A stretch of 64,000 nt of DNA from Aquiluna sp. KACHI24. GTDB taxonomy: Bacteria; Actinomycetota; Actinomycetes; Actinomycetales; Microbacteriaceae. Position 1 is the first letter of the stretch, and each line of letters begins with the position of its first letter. The notes below the pieces were generated by a model. The model did no database searches. It worked only from the letters and a program-made list of their open reading frames with translations, and had not been told where the DNA came from. The position numbers and the translations under genes were made by a program. Below, piece by piece: positions 1-10,807 of the stretch. The DNA is taken from contig NZ_AP026677.1 of the NCBI RefSeq assembly GCF_025997915.1, positions 1 through 64,000 on the forward strand, read 5' to 3'.

Positions 1-16
1 GGATTCGCTTTACAAG

Positions 17-79
17 TTATCCACAGAAAATCTAGGGTTTGTCCACAACCTTTAGATCTGTGCAAAAATCTGTGGATAA
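17..79. promoter_or_regulatory. DnaA-box cluster upstream of dnaA
   Basis: Two exact or near-exact DnaA boxes face forward (TTATCCACA at 17-25, TTGTCCACA at 39-47) and one faces backward (TGTGGATAA at 71-79). DnaA boxes before dnaA are typical of actinobacteria and allow DnaA to repress its own gene or help origin unwinding. The promoter itself may lie partly before the window. Confidence 0.75.
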
Positions 80-100
80 CCTTCAGTTTTTAGGAGCATC

Positions 101-1489
101 GTGGCCGACGCAGCGCTAGTAACCGCCTGGGACAGGCTGGTTTCTCGAGTGGCGCTGGATGAGCTGGTAACCCCTCACCTCAAAGGTCACTTGGATCTGG
201 CGGTTCCGAAAGGTGTGCTCGACGACACGCTTTATTTAGAGGTCCCCAACGAGACCACACGGGTCATGCTGCAACAGCGCCTTCGCGAGCAGATCCTGGG
301 TGCATTAGATGAATTAGCTGAATTTGGTGGCCCGACAAGTTTCATCGCCATAACGAACGAGCAGCTGCAGGTGTCGGTCAAAACCGAGGTGGCCTATGAG
401 CCAAGGGTTATCGAGTACGAGCGGGATCCCGCTACCGGACCAGTGCCGAGTGCGGTGGCGTCGGGGCTGAATCCAAAGTACTCATTTGAGAATTTCGTGA
501 CCGGTGGCTCCAACCGTTTTGCTCATGCTGCTGCATTCGCGGTTGCAGAAGCGCCGGCCGAGGCATACAACCCGCTCTTCATTTACGGATCTTCCGGACT
601 TGGTAAAACACACCTTCTTCACGCAATTGGCCACTACGCCATGCACCTAAAGCCAAAAACAAAAGTTCGATACGTATCTTCGGAAGAGTTCACTAACGAC
701 TTCATTAACTCGATTCAGAACAACAGGACAGCTGAGTTCCAGGCCCACTACAGAGATGTAGACATTTTGCTTGTGGACGACATTCAGTTTCTTCAGGGAA
801 AAGATCAAACCCAGGAAGCCTTTTTTCACATTTTTAATGCACTCCATGATCACTACAAGCAGGTTGTGATTACGTCGGACCTGAGACCAAAGCAACTTGC
901 CGGTTTTGAAGAGCGCATGCTCTCCAGGTTTGAGTGGGGTCTAATTACAGATATTCAAGCTCCAGAATTTGAGACACGAGTCGCCATTCTGCGAAAGAAA
1001 GCCGCTCAAGAAAAAATTTCAATCCCAGACAATGTCATCGAGTACATGGCAACGAGGATTTCGTCCAATATTCGCGAGCTTGAGGGAACCCTCATCCGCG
1101 TGACAGCCTTCGCTAACCTAAACCGCCAACCAATAGACATGGATCTAATCCAGCTGGTCCTAAAGGACAGCTACTCGGCATCAGACGGGACTCAGATCTC
1201 GCCAATGTCCATCATCACTGCAACTGCCAGGTACTACAAGCTCAGCCCGGAGGAAATCACTGGTTCTGGAAGACAGCAAGCGGTCGCCTTGGCAAGACAA
1301 ATTGCAATGCATATTTGTCGTGAACTAACAAATCTTTCGCTACCAAAAATTGGCACTCATTTTGGTGGTCGCGATCACACCACAGTTATGTACGCCACCA
1401 AAAAAGTAAGCGAACTGATGAGGGAGCGTCGCTACATCTATAACCAGGTGTCTGAAATTATCGAAAAGATCAAAGAAGAAACTAAATAG
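101..1489 (+). CDS. dnaA: Chromosomal replication initiator protein DnaA
   Basis: DnaA binds DnaA boxes as an ATP complex, opens the origin and recruits the helicase. The 462-residue product has an N-terminal domain I, a short linker with little of the long domain II seen in streptomycetes, and an AAA+ core with Walker A GSSGLGKT near residues 163-170 and Walker B LLVDDIQF. The C-terminal DNA-binding domain carries the signature GGRDHTTVMYA. The start is GTG with TAGGAG at 91-96, four bases upstream. It is the first gene of the replication block and is followed by an oriC-like spacer and dnaN. Confidence 0.98.
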   Translation: MADAALVTAWDRLVSRVALDELVTPHLKGHLDLAVPKGVLDDTLYLEVPNETTRVMLQQRLREQILGALDELAEFGGPTSFIAITNEQLQVSVKTEVAYEPRVIEYERDPATGPVPSAVASGLNPKYSFENFVTGGSNRFAHAAAFAVAEAPAEAYNPLFIYGSSGLGKTHLLHAIGHYAMHLKPKTKVRYVSSEEFTNDFINSIQNNRTAEFQAHYRDVDILLVDDIQFLQGKDQTQEAFFHIFNALHDHYKQVVITSDLRPKQLAGFEERMLSRFEWGLITDIQAPEFETRVAILRKKAAQEKISIPDNVIEYMATRISSNIRELEGTLIRVTAFANLNRQPIDMDLIQLVLKDSYSASDGTQISPMSIITATARYYKLSPEEITGSGRQQAVALARQIAMHICRELTNLSLPKIGTHFGGRDHTTVMYATKKVSELMRERRYIYNQVSEIIEKIKEETK

Positions 1490-1813
1490 TTTTCAAAAAA
1501 GACTGTGGAAAGAACCCTGCTTACCTGTGGATAAGTGGGGTTTTATTGTTACTAAAGCGATTGAGATTGTGAAAATAGAGAAAGTTATCCACATTCACAA
1601 TAGTTATCAACAGATTTATCCACAGAGCTGTGAACAACTTACACCGTTGTAGTTTTTAGTAATTACAAGAGCAGTTCAAACTTATGAACAGTTTCAACAG
1701 TGGTTAATGTTGTTTTTATAGAGATATAGAACTTTTTGAAAATCACAAAACTTTGCTTTTCCTTAGTTGTGTGCTTCTTGTGACAAGATAAAGAACCGTC
1801 CTAGGAAGAAACT
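1490..1813. other. Probable chromosomal origin (oriC), dnaA-dnaN spacer
   Basis: This 324-bp spacer has no gene. DnaA boxes lie at 1526-1534 (TGTGGATAA), 1585-1593 (TTATCCACA), 1604-1612 (TTATCAACA), 1616-1624 (TTATCCACA) and 1629-1637 (reverse TTGTTCACA). An AT-rich tract of about 150 bp follows (1650-1800) and could serve as the unwinding element. The dnaA-dnaN location is the usual actinobacterial oriC site. Calling it the origin rests on box clustering and context, without GC-skew data. Confidence 0.85.
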
Positions 1814-2935
1814 ATGAAATTTCAAGCTGATCGAGAAGTTCTCTCAGACGCAATCTCATTTGTGGTTCGAATGCTCTCCCCAAAACCACAACTTCCCCAG
1901 CTTTCTGGTGTGATGATCTCAGCCAAGGACAATGCGGTTGTTCTATCCGTATTTGATTACGAAGTTTCCGCGAAGGTGGAAATCTCTGCCGCTGTCGATC
2001 AACCGGGCAGCGTTCTTGTCCAAGCCAGACTTCTCGCTGAGATTGTTTCCAAACTTCCTGGAGACACCGTGTCTTTCAACCTAAGTGAATCAAGACTTGG
2101 TTTGAGCTCCGGTAGTAGCAAATTCACCCTTTCTGCCATGTCAACTACCGACTACCCAGACGTACCAGCAATGCCAACAGCATCAGGCAAGGTTTCGGCC
2201 GCAGACTTCGCCCACTCTGTCGCCCAAGTAGCAATTGCGGCGTCAAAAGAAGAAGTAACACCAGTACTTACGGCTGTGATGATTAGTGCAACTGCGAAGG
2301 ATCTCACTCTGGTCGCCACTGACCGCTTCCGTGTTGCCGTCAAATCGCTGCCATGGCAGGGTGCTGCAACCGAAAAAGAAGTTCTAATCCCAGCACGAGT
2401 TCTCCAGGAAATAGCGAAAACCTTTTCCCACCAGGGAGATCTGGAAATCGCTTTTTCCGCAAACGAACGCGATCTGGTTGGTTTTAGCGCGGGCTCGAAG
2501 AGTGTGTCAACTGCAACGATAAAGGGCAAATACCCTGCAGTGCTTCAACTTTTCCCTGCCCAATCAGAACACTTCGCAGTTTTGAAGACTTCGGACGTGG
2601 CCGACGCCACAAAGCGAGTAGCCCTAGTTGTAGATCGCGAAAAGCCGCTTCGATACAAGTTCACAGAATCTGAGTTAAGCCTCGAATCGATAGGTTCTGA
2701 TGTTGCGGAGGCCTCAGAGCAGGTTCCAGCATCACTGAGCGGAGAAGAGACCACCGTTTCGCTTAGACCTCAATTCTTGTCTGATGCCCTTTCTGGAGTT
2801 GACTCCCAGAACGTAAAAATCGCGTTCACCCAAAACCCATCCAATCCAAACAAACCAGGACCGGTTTTGATCACGGCTGCAAACTCCGACAACAACTACA
2901 AATACCTGCTACAACCAAACCTCCTAGTTTCCTAG
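1814..2935 (+). CDS. dnaN: DNA polymerase III sliding clamp (beta subunit)
   Basis: DnaN forms the ring-shaped dimer that tethers DNA polymerase III to DNA. The 373-residue protein has the usual length and the three repeated clamp domains. Recognisable stretches are the DRFRVAVK segment in domain II and a C-terminal region ending in TAANSDNNYKYLLQP, close to the usual peptide-binding pocket. The ATG start has AGGAAG at 1803-1808 as ribosome-binding site. It lies between the probable oriC and recF, the conserved order. Confidence 0.97.
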   Translation: MKFQADREVLSDAISFVVRMLSPKPQLPQLSGVMISAKDNAVVLSVFDYEVSAKVEISAAVDQPGSVLVQARLLAEIVSKLPGDTVSFNLSESRLGLSSGSSKFTLSAMSTTDYPDVPAMPTASGKVSAADFAHSVAQVAIAASKEEVTPVLTAVMISATAKDLTLVATDRFRVAVKSLPWQGAATEKEVLIPARVLQEIAKTFSHQGDLEIAFSANERDLVGFSAGSKSVSTATIKGKYPAVLQLFPAQSEHFAVLKTSDVADATKRVALVVDREKPLRYKFTESELSLESIGSDVAEASEQVPASLSGEETTVSLRPQFLSDALSGVDSQNVKIAFTQNPSNPNKPGPVLITAANSDNNYKYLLQPNLLVS

Positions 2936-2948
2936 TTAGCTCTGAGCA

Positions 2949-4085
2949 GTGTGGGTTAGATCTCTAAAGCTAGAGAGTTTCAGAAACTACGCAAACCTAG
3001 ATGTCGGGTTCTCGGAAGGCATGAATCTGCTGTTTGGGGATAACGGAAACGGCAAAACAAATCTCGCTGAAGCTATTTATTTTCTATCTGAGTTGCAATC
3101 GCACAGAAACTCAGACAACAAGACCCTTCTACAAACCGGCCATTCCAAAGCGGTGGTTGTTGCCGAGGTCCAAAATCAAGAACGAACACTGCTTTTGGGC
3201 GCAGAGATAAACATCGGCACCAGCAACAAATACTTCATAAATGGCAACCAGCAAAAGCGAACAAGTGAGTTTCTAGGGCTCATAAAGACGGTGATATTTG
3301 CGCCCGAGGACCTAGATCTAATAAGGAGAGATCGTGCAGACAGAAGAAGGTTTCTGGATCAATCTACTTCTCAGCTAAAACCACGGCTTGCTCTCGTTAA
3401 GTCGGACTATGACCGGGTTTTGAAGCAGCGCAATGCTCTCTTGAAAAGCGCTAAGGGACAGCAAAATATAGACCTCACCACGCTAGATATTTGGGATCAA
3501 CAGCTTGTAAAGCTAGGCACACAGATTTCATTGGCAAGACTTGAGTTATTGGAACTTATCGCTCCTCTACTGCAGCGTTTCTACGCCGCTTTATCTGGTA
3601 GCAGCGAGGCGATCGAGCTTCAGCTAGAGCTAAATATCGGAAACGACGAATCCGGGGAGGTCCTAACTTCAGCTAATGCAGCTGAACTAGAGCAAATGTT
3701 TCACGAGAAACTCAAAGCGGTCAGAAACAAGGAGATCGAAAGAGGTCTCACCCTAGTGGGTCCACATAGGGACGAATTGTTGATCTCAAAATCAGGTTTA
3801 CCAACTCGCACGCACTCATCACAAGGTGAGGCCTGGTCTTTAGCGCTAGGTCTGAAACTAGCCATGGCAGAGTTGTTGAGACAAGACACTCTGACCGGCG
3901 ACCCTATTTTGATCCTCGACGATGTCTTCGCTGTTTTGGACTCAGGCAGAAGAAATCGACTGCTTGAGTTCGTTTCCGACTATGAGCAAGTAATCATCAC
4001 CAGTGCAGACAGAGCGTCCACGCCAGAGATTGACTGGGCCAGGGAGTTCGAGGTTGTTAGAGGTGGCCAAATTGCTCAACTTTGA
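2949..4085 (+). CDS. recF: DNA replication and repair protein RecF
   Basis: RecF is an SMC-like ATPase that loads RecA at single-strand gaps. The 378-residue protein begins with the typical VRSLKLESFRNYANLD segment, then Walker A GDNGNGKTNL near residue 34, a signature region around THSSQGE, and Walker B PILILDDVFAVLD. The start is GTG, 13 bp after the dnaN stop, with only a weak Shine-Dalgarno sequence, which suggests translational coupling to dnaN. The 3' end overlaps the following DUF721 gene. Confidence 0.96.
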   Translation: MWVRSLKLESFRNYANLDVGFSEGMNLLFGDNGNGKTNLAEAIYFLSELQSHRNSDNKTLLQTGHSKAVVVAEVQNQERTLLLGAEINIGTSNKYFINGNQQKRTSEFLGLIKTVIFAPEDLDLIRRDRADRRRFLDQSTSQLKPRLALVKSDYDRVLKQRNALLKSAKGQQNIDLTTLDIWDQQLVKLGTQISLARLELLELIAPLLQRFYAALSGSSEAIELQLELNIGNDESGEVLTSANAAELEQMFHEKLKAVRNKEIERGLTLVGPHRDELLISKSGLPTRTHSSQGEAWSLALGLKLAMAELLRQDTLTGDPILILDDVFAVLDSGRRNRLLEFVSDYEQVIITSADRASTPEIDWAREFEVVRGGQIAQL

Positions 4086-4551
4086 GCCTATAGACCGTTA
4101 CTTTCGAGAGTTTCTGGGTAGCTCGAAAAACTTCGTCACCCGAGATCAAAAACGTCGTGACTCAAGATCTAAAGGGTCTCAGCCCTTTGACAAAGGTCGA
4201 GATCCAGTAATGGCGGGTAATTCGGTAGAACAACTTTTCTCAAATTTCAACTGGGGTTTGAACATCACCAAAGCAGAACTTTTCTCAAACTGGGAGAAGG
4301 TGGTGGGAAAGACCAATGCAGACGCATCGACTCCTGAGGATCTCAGTGATGGCGAGCTGACGATTCGCTGCCGCAGCACGGCTTGGGCAACCCAGCTAAG
4401 ACTTTTAGAAGCTCAACTTTTGGAGCGAATAAATTCTGATTTTCCAACCCTTGGGGTTCAAAAACTGAAGATTATTGGGCCTAATGTTCCGAGCTGGAAA
4501 AAGGGACCCAGATCTGTCCCCGGAAGGGGTCCTCGCGACACTTACGGATGA
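4063..4551 (+). CDS. DUF721 (DciA-like) protein
   Basis: This 162-residue protein belongs to the DUF721 family, which sits between recF and gyrB in most actinobacteria; the related DciA proteins help load the replicative helicase. The conserved part begins around GNSVEQLFSNFNWGLNITKAELFSNWEKVVG and continues with the LTIRCRSTAWATQLRLLEAQLL segment. The frame is open from 4003, but GTG at 4063 (MAKLLNFEPIDRYF) fits the family better and overlaps the recF end by 23 bp. No strong ribosome-binding site marks the start, so it is uncertain. Confidence 0.8.
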   Translation: MAKLLNFEPIDRYFREFLGSSKNFVTRDQKRRDSRSKGSQPFDKGRDPVMAGNSVEQLFSNFNWGLNITKAELFSNWEKVVGKTNADASTPEDLSDGELTIRCRSTAWATQLRLLEAQLLERINSDFPTLGVQKLKIIGPNVPSWKKGPRSVPGRGPRDTYG

Positions 4552-4616
4552 TGCCGATATCCCAGCATTGTCAGTGCTCAAAGGTAGAATTCAGGGGTTA
4601 GTCAACCCGAATATAA

Positions 4617-6611
<1,995 letters not shown>

Positions 6612-6630
6612 GCCTTAGGAGATTTGAAAA

Positions 6631-9144
6631 ATGACTGAAAATCAGATTGACAAGGTAGAACAGGTCGACCTTCAGGTCGAAATGCAGCGTAGTTACCTCG
6701 ACTACGCAATGAGCGTTATCGTCGGTCGCGCCCTACCCGATGTTCGAGATGGCCTAAAGCCGGTGCACCGCCGCGTGCTTTATGCAATGTATGACGGTGG
6801 CTACCGCCCAGAGAAGCAGTTCTCGAAGTGCTCCCGTGTTGTTGGAGATGTCATGGGTCAGTTCCACCCTCACGGTGATGCTGCCATCTATGACACCTTG
6901 GTTCGCATGGTTCAGGACTGGAACCTCCGCTACCCGTTGGTTTCCGGCCAGGGTAACTTTGGCTCTCCAGGAAACGACCCGGCCGCTGCCCCTCGTTACA
7001 CCGAGTGCAAGATGGCTCCTCTTGCTATGGAGATGGTGCGTGACATCGACGAGGAAACCGTTGATTTCCAGGACAACTACGATGGCCGCACACAAGAGCC
7101 CACCATCCTGCCATCCAGATTCCCGAACCTATTGGTCAACGGGTCTATCGGTATTGCTGTTGGTATGGCAACCAACATCCCGCCACACAATCTCCGAGAG
7201 GTCGCACAGGCCGCCCAGTTCGCGCTGAAGAACCCAGCTCTTGAGGGCGAGGCCCTGGTCGAAGAGCTGCTAAAGATTGTCAAGGGTCCGGACTTTCCAA
7301 CCGGAGCGCAAATCCTTGGTCGAAAGGGCATCGAAGATGCCTATCGCACCGGTCGCGGTTCGATCACAATGCGAGCGGTTGTAAACGTTGAGGAACTTCA
7401 CGGACGAACCTGCCTGGTTGTCACCGAGCTCCCTTATCAGGTAAACCCGGACAACTTGGCCTTGAAGATTGCCGAGCTGGTAAAGGAAGGCAAACTCGCG
7501 GGAATTGCCGATATCCGCGACGAGACATCAGGTAGAACTGGTCAGCGACTTGTAATTGTGCTCAAGCGCGATGCCGTTGCTCGTGTTGTTTTGAACAATC
7601 TCTATAAGTACACCCAGCTGCAGGAAAACTTCGGTGCCAACATGTTGGCCCTGGTTGACGGCGTTCCTCGTACTTTGGCGATCGATGGCTTCATTACCCA
7701 CTGGGTAAAGCACCAGATTGAGATCATTGTTCGCAGAACTCAGTTCAGACTCCGCAAGGCCGAAGAAAGAGCCCACATCCTTCGCGGATACCTCAAGGCG
7801 CTGGATGCACTGGACGAAGTAATTGCGTTGATCCGCAAGAGCTCAACTGTTGAGGATGCGCGTGACGGCCTGATCAAGCTGCTGGAAATTGATGAGCTGC
7901 AGGCCAGAGCCATCCTGAACATGCAGCTCAGACAGCTGGCTGCGCTAGAGCGTCAGAAGATTATCGATGAGGCCGCCGAGCTCGAGCGCTTGATCGGTGA
8001 GTACAACAAGATCATCGCAAGTGAAGAGCTACAGCGTTCCATCGTTTCCGAAGAGCTCGAGGAGATCGTCGCTAAGTATGGCGATGAGCGCCGCACTGCG
8101 ATCATGCCTGGTTTTGATGGCGACGTGAGCATCGAAGACCTCATCCCTGAAGAGGAGATGGTGGTCACGCTGACCGCTGGTGGCTACATTAAGCGAACCC
8201 GCAGCGACAATTACCGCGTTCAACACCGTGGTGGCAAGGGCGTAAAGGGTGCAACTCTGCGTGCCGACGATGTGGTTCAGAACTTCATCGTTTCCACTAC
8301 TCACCACTGGCTCATGTTCTTCACTAATAAGGGCAGGGTCTATCGTTCCAAGGTTTATGAGGTTCAAGAGGGTGGAAGAGATGCCAAGGGCCAGCACGTG
8401 GCCAACTTGCTTGCACTACAGCCTGATGAGCGAGTGGTCGAGGTGCTGGATCTAAAGGATTACCAGCAGTCTCCATATCTGGTGTTAGCAACCAGATCCG
8501 GCCTTGTGAAGAAGACCGCTCTTGAGCTTTACGACACCCCTAGATCCGGTGGCATCATCGCAATCAAGCTTCGCGAAAGCGATGAGCTTGTGAACGCGAT
8601 GCTCGTCAGTGAAGAGAATGACTTGCTCCTGGTATCTCGCAAGGGAATGTCAATTCGCTTCAGTGCGGGCAATGATTCGCTAAGACCAATGGGCCGTGAC
8701 ACCTCAGGTGTAATCGGTATGGCCTTCCGAGAGGGCGACGAACTTCTCAGCGCAAGCGTTATTGGCGAGGCTGGCTTCGTGTTCGTGGTCACCGAGGGTG
8801 GATATGCAAAGCGCACCAGTGCTGATCAATATCGCGTTCAGAAGCGTGGTGGCCTCGGTATCAAGGTCGCCAAGCTGGACGAGAAGCGTGGAGACCTGGT
8901 TGGCGCTCTGATCGTGGATGAAACCGATGAGGTTTTGGTTGTGCTGGCATCTGGCAAGGTAATCCGAACCAACGCTGATGAAGTGCCTGCAAAGGGCCGT
9001 GACACCATGGGGGTCGTATTCGCTAGATTCGATGAGTCAGACTCTGTACTCTCGTTAGCTAGGAATACCGAGCGAAACCTTGAAAGCTCGGGGGATAACG
9101 AATCCGAAGGAGTAACCGATGGCGTCGATGTTCAAGCGGAGTAG
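6631..9144 (+). CDS. gyrA: DNA gyrase subunit A
   Basis: GyrA is the DNA breakage and rejoining subunit of gyrase. The 837-residue protein contains the catalytic tyrosine at residue 123 (APRYTECKM), a coiled-coil tower and six beta-pinwheel repeats at the C-terminus with GyrA-box-like segments near [10 protein letters not shown] and QKRGGLGIK. The quinolone region reads PHGDAAIYD, so alanine 84 replaces the serine of E. coli position 83. TAGGAG precedes the ATG. The stop codon lies inside the first codons of the next gene. Confidence 0.98.
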   Translation: MTENQIDKVEQVDLQVEMQRSYLDYAMSVIVGRALPDVRDGLKPVHRRVLYAMYDGGYRPEKQFSKCSRVVGDVMGQFHPHGDAAIYDTLVRMVQDWNLRYPLVSGQGNFGSPGNDPAAAPRYTECKMAPLAMEMVRDIDEETVDFQDNYDGRTQEPTILPSRFPNLLVNGSIGIAVGMATNIPPHNLREVAQAAQFALKNPALEGEALVEELLKIVKGPDFPTGAQILGRKGIEDAYRTGRGSITMRAVVNVEELHGRTCLVVTELPYQVNPDNLALKIAELVKEGKLAGIADIRDETSGRTGQRLVIVLKRDAVARVVLNNLYKYTQLQENFGANMLALVDGVPRTLAIDGFITHWVKHQIEIIVRRTQFRLRKAEERAHILRGYLKALDALDEVIALIRKSSTVEDARDGLIKLLEIDELQARAILNMQLRQLAALERQKIIDEAAELERLIGEYNKIIASEELQRSIVSEELEEIVAKYGDERRTAIMPGFDGDVSIEDLIPEEEMVVTLTAGGYIKRTRSDNYRVQHRGGKGVKGATLRADDVVQNFIVSTTHHWLMFFTNKGRVYRSKVYEVQEGGRDAKGQHVANLLALQPDERVVEVLDLKDYQQSPYLVLATRSGLVKKTALELYDTPRSGGIIAIKLRESDELVNAMLVSEENDLLLVSRKGMSIRFSAGNDSLRPMGRDTSGVIGMAFREGDELLSASVIGEAGFVFVVTEGGYAKRTSADQYRVQKRGGLGIKVAKLDEKRGDLVGALIVDETDEVLVVLASGKVIRTNADEVPAKGRDTMGVVFARFDESDSVLSLARNTERNLESSGDNESEGVTDGVDVQAE

Positions 9145-9520
9145 CGCCCCAAAGCAGCCGGTCAAGAAGGTAAGCCTCAAGCTTTATTCGATCGACGTGC
9201 TGTCAGCGGTAAAGGTCGGCTTCTTCGTATCGTTGGCTCTCGCCATTGCCACGCTGGTCGGCGCATTCTTGATCTGGGCGGTTCTCTCAAACAGCGGAAT
9301 CTTTGCCTCTGTCGGACGACTGCTTTCATCAATCCTTGGCGAGTCAACTCCAGTGAACCTGGAGTCAGACTTCTCGCTCGGAAATGTAATGGGAACCGCG
9401 GTCTCGCTGGCACTGTTGAACATCATCCTGACCACCGCGCTTGCGGCTGTTTGGGCGGCCATTTTCAACGTCATTGGCAAGGTTGTTGGGGGCATCGCGC
9501 TGACCTTTACAAACAACTAA
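9119..9520 (+). CDS. DUF3566 transmembrane protein
   Basis: This 133-residue protein matches the DUF3566 family, found directly after gyrA in many actinobacteria; its function is not known. A basic N-terminus ([13 protein letters not shown]) is followed by one membrane segment around residues 32-58 and a second around residues 90-115. The start overlaps the gyrA end by 26 bp, with GGAG at about 9108 as ribosome-binding site, so the two are probably co-translated. The gene ends just before the tRNA pair. Confidence 0.88.
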   Translation: MASMFKRSSAPKQPVKKVSLKLYSIDVLSAVKVGFFVSLALAIATLVGAFLIWAVLSNSGIFASVGRLLSSILGESTPVNLESDFSLGNVMGTAVSLALLNIILTTALAAVWAAIFNVIGKVVGGIALTFTNN

Positions 9521-9539
9521 AAACTTTGGTTTGTCACTT

Positions 9540-9568
9540 TTGACAATCTTTAGTAATGTTGTGATGCT
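9540..9568 (+). promoter_or_regulatory. Promoter of the tRNA-Ile/tRNA-Ala pair
   Basis: A consensus -35 hexamer TTGACA (9540-9545) is followed after 17 bases by GATGCT (9563-9568) as the -10. Transcription would begin within a few bases of the tRNA-Ile 5' end. Confidence 0.6.
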
Positions 9569-9572
9569 CTAC

Positions 9573-9646
9573 GGGCCTATAGCTCAGGTGGTTAGAGCGC
9601 TTCACTGATAATGAAGAGGTCGGAGGTTCAAGTCCTCCTAGGCCCA
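9573..9646 (+). tRNA. tRNA-Ile (anticodon GAT)
   Basis: A complete cloverleaf can be drawn. The acceptor GGGCCTA pairs with TAGGCCC, the D-arm contains GCTCAGGTGGTTAGAGC, the anticodon stem CTTCA/TGAAG encloses loop CTGATAA with GAT at 9607-9609, and the T-arm contains GGTTCAAGTCC. The discriminator is A and CCA is not encoded. It is followed closely by tRNA-Ala, as in many bacteria, but no rRNA operon is present here. Confidence 0.97.
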
Positions 9647-9681
9647 CGGTGAGCACTTTCCACTGGGAAATTGCTCGCTAT

Positions 9682-9754
9682 GGGGACTTAGCTCAGTTGG
9701 TAGAGCACCTGCTTTGCAAGCAGGGGGTCAGGGGTTCGACCCCCCTAGTCTCCA
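9682..9754 (+). tRNA. tRNA-Ala (anticodon TGC)
   Basis: The acceptor GGGGACT pairs with AGTCTCC. The anticodon stem CCTGC/GCAGG encloses the loop TTTGCAA with TGC at 9715-9717, and the T-arm has GGGGTTCGACCCC. CCA is not encoded. It lies 35 bp after tRNA-Ile, probably in the same transcript. Confidence 0.97.
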
Positions 9755-9760
9755 CAAAGT

Positions 9761-9789
9761 GAAAACCCCTCCTTCGGGAGGGGTTTTTT
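9761..9789 (+). terminator. Intrinsic terminator after the tRNA pair
   Basis: Stem CCCCTCC (9766-9772) with a TTCG tetraloop pairs with GGAGGGG (9777-9783) and is followed by TTTTTT. The minus-strand DUF1801 gene ends just beyond it, and the AAAA on the left could let it work in both directions. Confidence 0.9.
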
Positions 9790-10170
9790 CTATTCGTTTA
9801 CCTCGACTGCCGCGCGAATCAAAAGCTTTAACTGTCCGCGGTCAAAATTGTCGCCGTCTATAAAATCGATTGCTCGCGCTACCTTGCTATCTAGGCGAGC
9901 ATTGAAGAGTTTGGATGGGTCGGGTACTTGCGCACCTTTTGGGAAAGTTAGCCGCACGGCGTTTTTCAGGAAGTCAGCAACGCAAACAATCCCATTCGCC
10001 TCCCAGGTTGGGGAACCAAGGGGTTTCGAAGGCATTTTCCACTTCACTGCCTCTCTGATTTCTGGATAGGCATCGAGAATCAGCGCCCTTAGTTCGGCGA
10101 GCGTCTCACCGCGCCAGTTCGGTTGACTGGCAATAATCCCATCGATTTCCTCAGCCACGGTCTCAGTCAC
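9790..10170 (-). CDS. DUF1801 domain protein (YdhG-like)
   Basis: This 126-residue protein resembles the DUF1801 family of small soluble proteins with a steroid-delta-isomerase-like or phosphoribosyl-binding fold, whose function is not established. Typical features are the segment LILDAYPEIREAVKWKMP and a later GAQVPDPSKLFNARLDSKVARAI. The start is GTG with a clear GGAGG seven bases upstream. It is followed on the same strand by the tRNA terminator. No partner gene suggests a pathway. Confidence 0.7.
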   Translation of the reverse strand: MTETVAEEIDGIIASQPNWRGETLAELRALILDAYPEIREAVKWKMPSKPLGSPTWEANGIVCVADFLKNAVRLTFPKGAQVPDPSKLFNARLDSKVARAIDFIDGDNFDRGQLKLLIRAAVEVNE

Positions 10171-10202
10171 TGAAACACCTCCAAAAAGCGCTGTGTTCGC
10201 AG

Positions 10203-10607
10203 CTATTTACCCTCTACGTGCCGCTTGAAGTTATTCAAGATCGCCTGCCAGCCCTCGCGCTGCATCTCAACAGGATTTTCGGTCTCGGCATCAAACTCAA
10301 GCGTTACCAGAACTGCACCGTCAGCTTCTTCGAATCTCACTTGGGCTCCACGATCGCCGAAGGAGTACTCGATTAGCTCGTGGTCTATCACGTTCGTATA
10401 GCTTCCTTCGAAGTCGAAGCCAAAGCTCCCGTCCTTGGCTTCCATGCGAGAGCTGAACTTACCCCCGGGTCGCAAATCAACAGTTGAAGAGGTGGTGTGC
10501 CAATCGTCTGAAGCGGCATTCCACTGAACAATGTCCTCTGGTGTGACGTAAGCAGCCCATACGGTAGCTAGTGGCGCTGAAACAGAGGTCGAGACAGTAA
10601 TTTTCAT
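10203..10607 (-). CDS. SRPBCC / AHSA1-like domain protein
   Basis: The 134-residue product has the START-like SRPBCC fold of the Aha1 C-terminal (activator of Hsp90) family, seen in its opening KITVSTSVSAPLATVWAAYVTPEDIVQWN and its ending EGWQAILNNFKRHVE. Such proteins bind hydrophobic ligands, but the ligand here is unknown. The -10 hexamer TAGGCT at 10619-10614 lies six bases before the ATG, so the mRNA is probably leaderless. It lies 32 bp upstream of the DUF1801 gene, perhaps in one transcript. Confidence 0.8.
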   Translation of the reverse strand: MKITVSTSVSAPLATVWAAYVTPEDIVQWNAASDDWHTTSSTVDLRPGGKFSSRMEAKDGSFGFDFEGSYTNVIDHELIEYSFGDRGAQVRFEEADGAVLVTLEFDAETENPVEMQREGWQAILNNFKRHVEGK

Positions 10608-10653
10608 GGCTGAAGCCTATTGCTTGGGGCACTAAATCTCTGGTGTGCAGGCT

Positions 10654-10659
10654 TATACT
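10654..10659 (+). promoter_or_regulatory. -10 element of the Cys-rich micropeptide gene
   Basis: TATACT at 10654-10659 matches the sigma-70 -10 consensus closely. Transcription would begin near 10666, right at the GGAGG ribosome-binding site, giving a leader of about 13 bases. No good -35 is visible at the usual spacing (ACTAAA at 10631-10636). Confidence 0.5.
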
Positions 10660-10678
10660 CAAGTCGGAGGTGGTAATT

Positions 10679-10750
10679 ATGTTGACTATGACTGATTGCT
10701 GCGGAGGAAGCTGCAAGTGCAAGGACCAGGCAAAGCCAGGTATCAACTAG
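10679..10750 (+). CDS. 23-residue Cys-rich micropeptide
   Basis: A tiny open frame reads MLTMTDCCGGSCKCK followed by DQAKPGIN and TAG. It has a strong GGAGG (10666-10670) eight bases before the ATG, a TATACT -10 element before that, and a perfect GC-rich palindrome right after the stop. Four cysteines in CCGGSCKC resemble a metallothionein-type metal-binding cluster, although metal binding is an inference. A Cys-sensing leader peptide is the alternative, but the hairpin sits directly after the stop and no cysteine gene follows. A second ATG at 10688 could be the start. Confidence 0.6.
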   Translation: MLTMTDCCGGSCKCKDQAKPGIN

Positions 10751-10762
10751 TTTTTGACCGCA

Positions 10763-10791
10763 CCCAAACCCCTGGCTAGCCAGGGGTTTGG
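10763..10791 (+). terminator. Palindromic hairpin after the micropeptide gene
   Basis: Arms CCAAACCCCTGG and CCAGGGGTTTGG flank CTAG and form a perfect 28-base palindrome beginning near 10763. There is no U-tract behind it, so it would be a hairpin-only terminator, common in actinobacteria, or an RNA-stabilising stem. Confidence 0.55.
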
Positions 10792-10807
10792 CATTTATGG
10801 AGGATCA

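Noticed and set aside
7528-8397. Several long minus-strand frames inside gyrA
   Set aside because: They lie wholly inside a highly conserved gene, have no start signals, and show the composition of antisense shadow frames.
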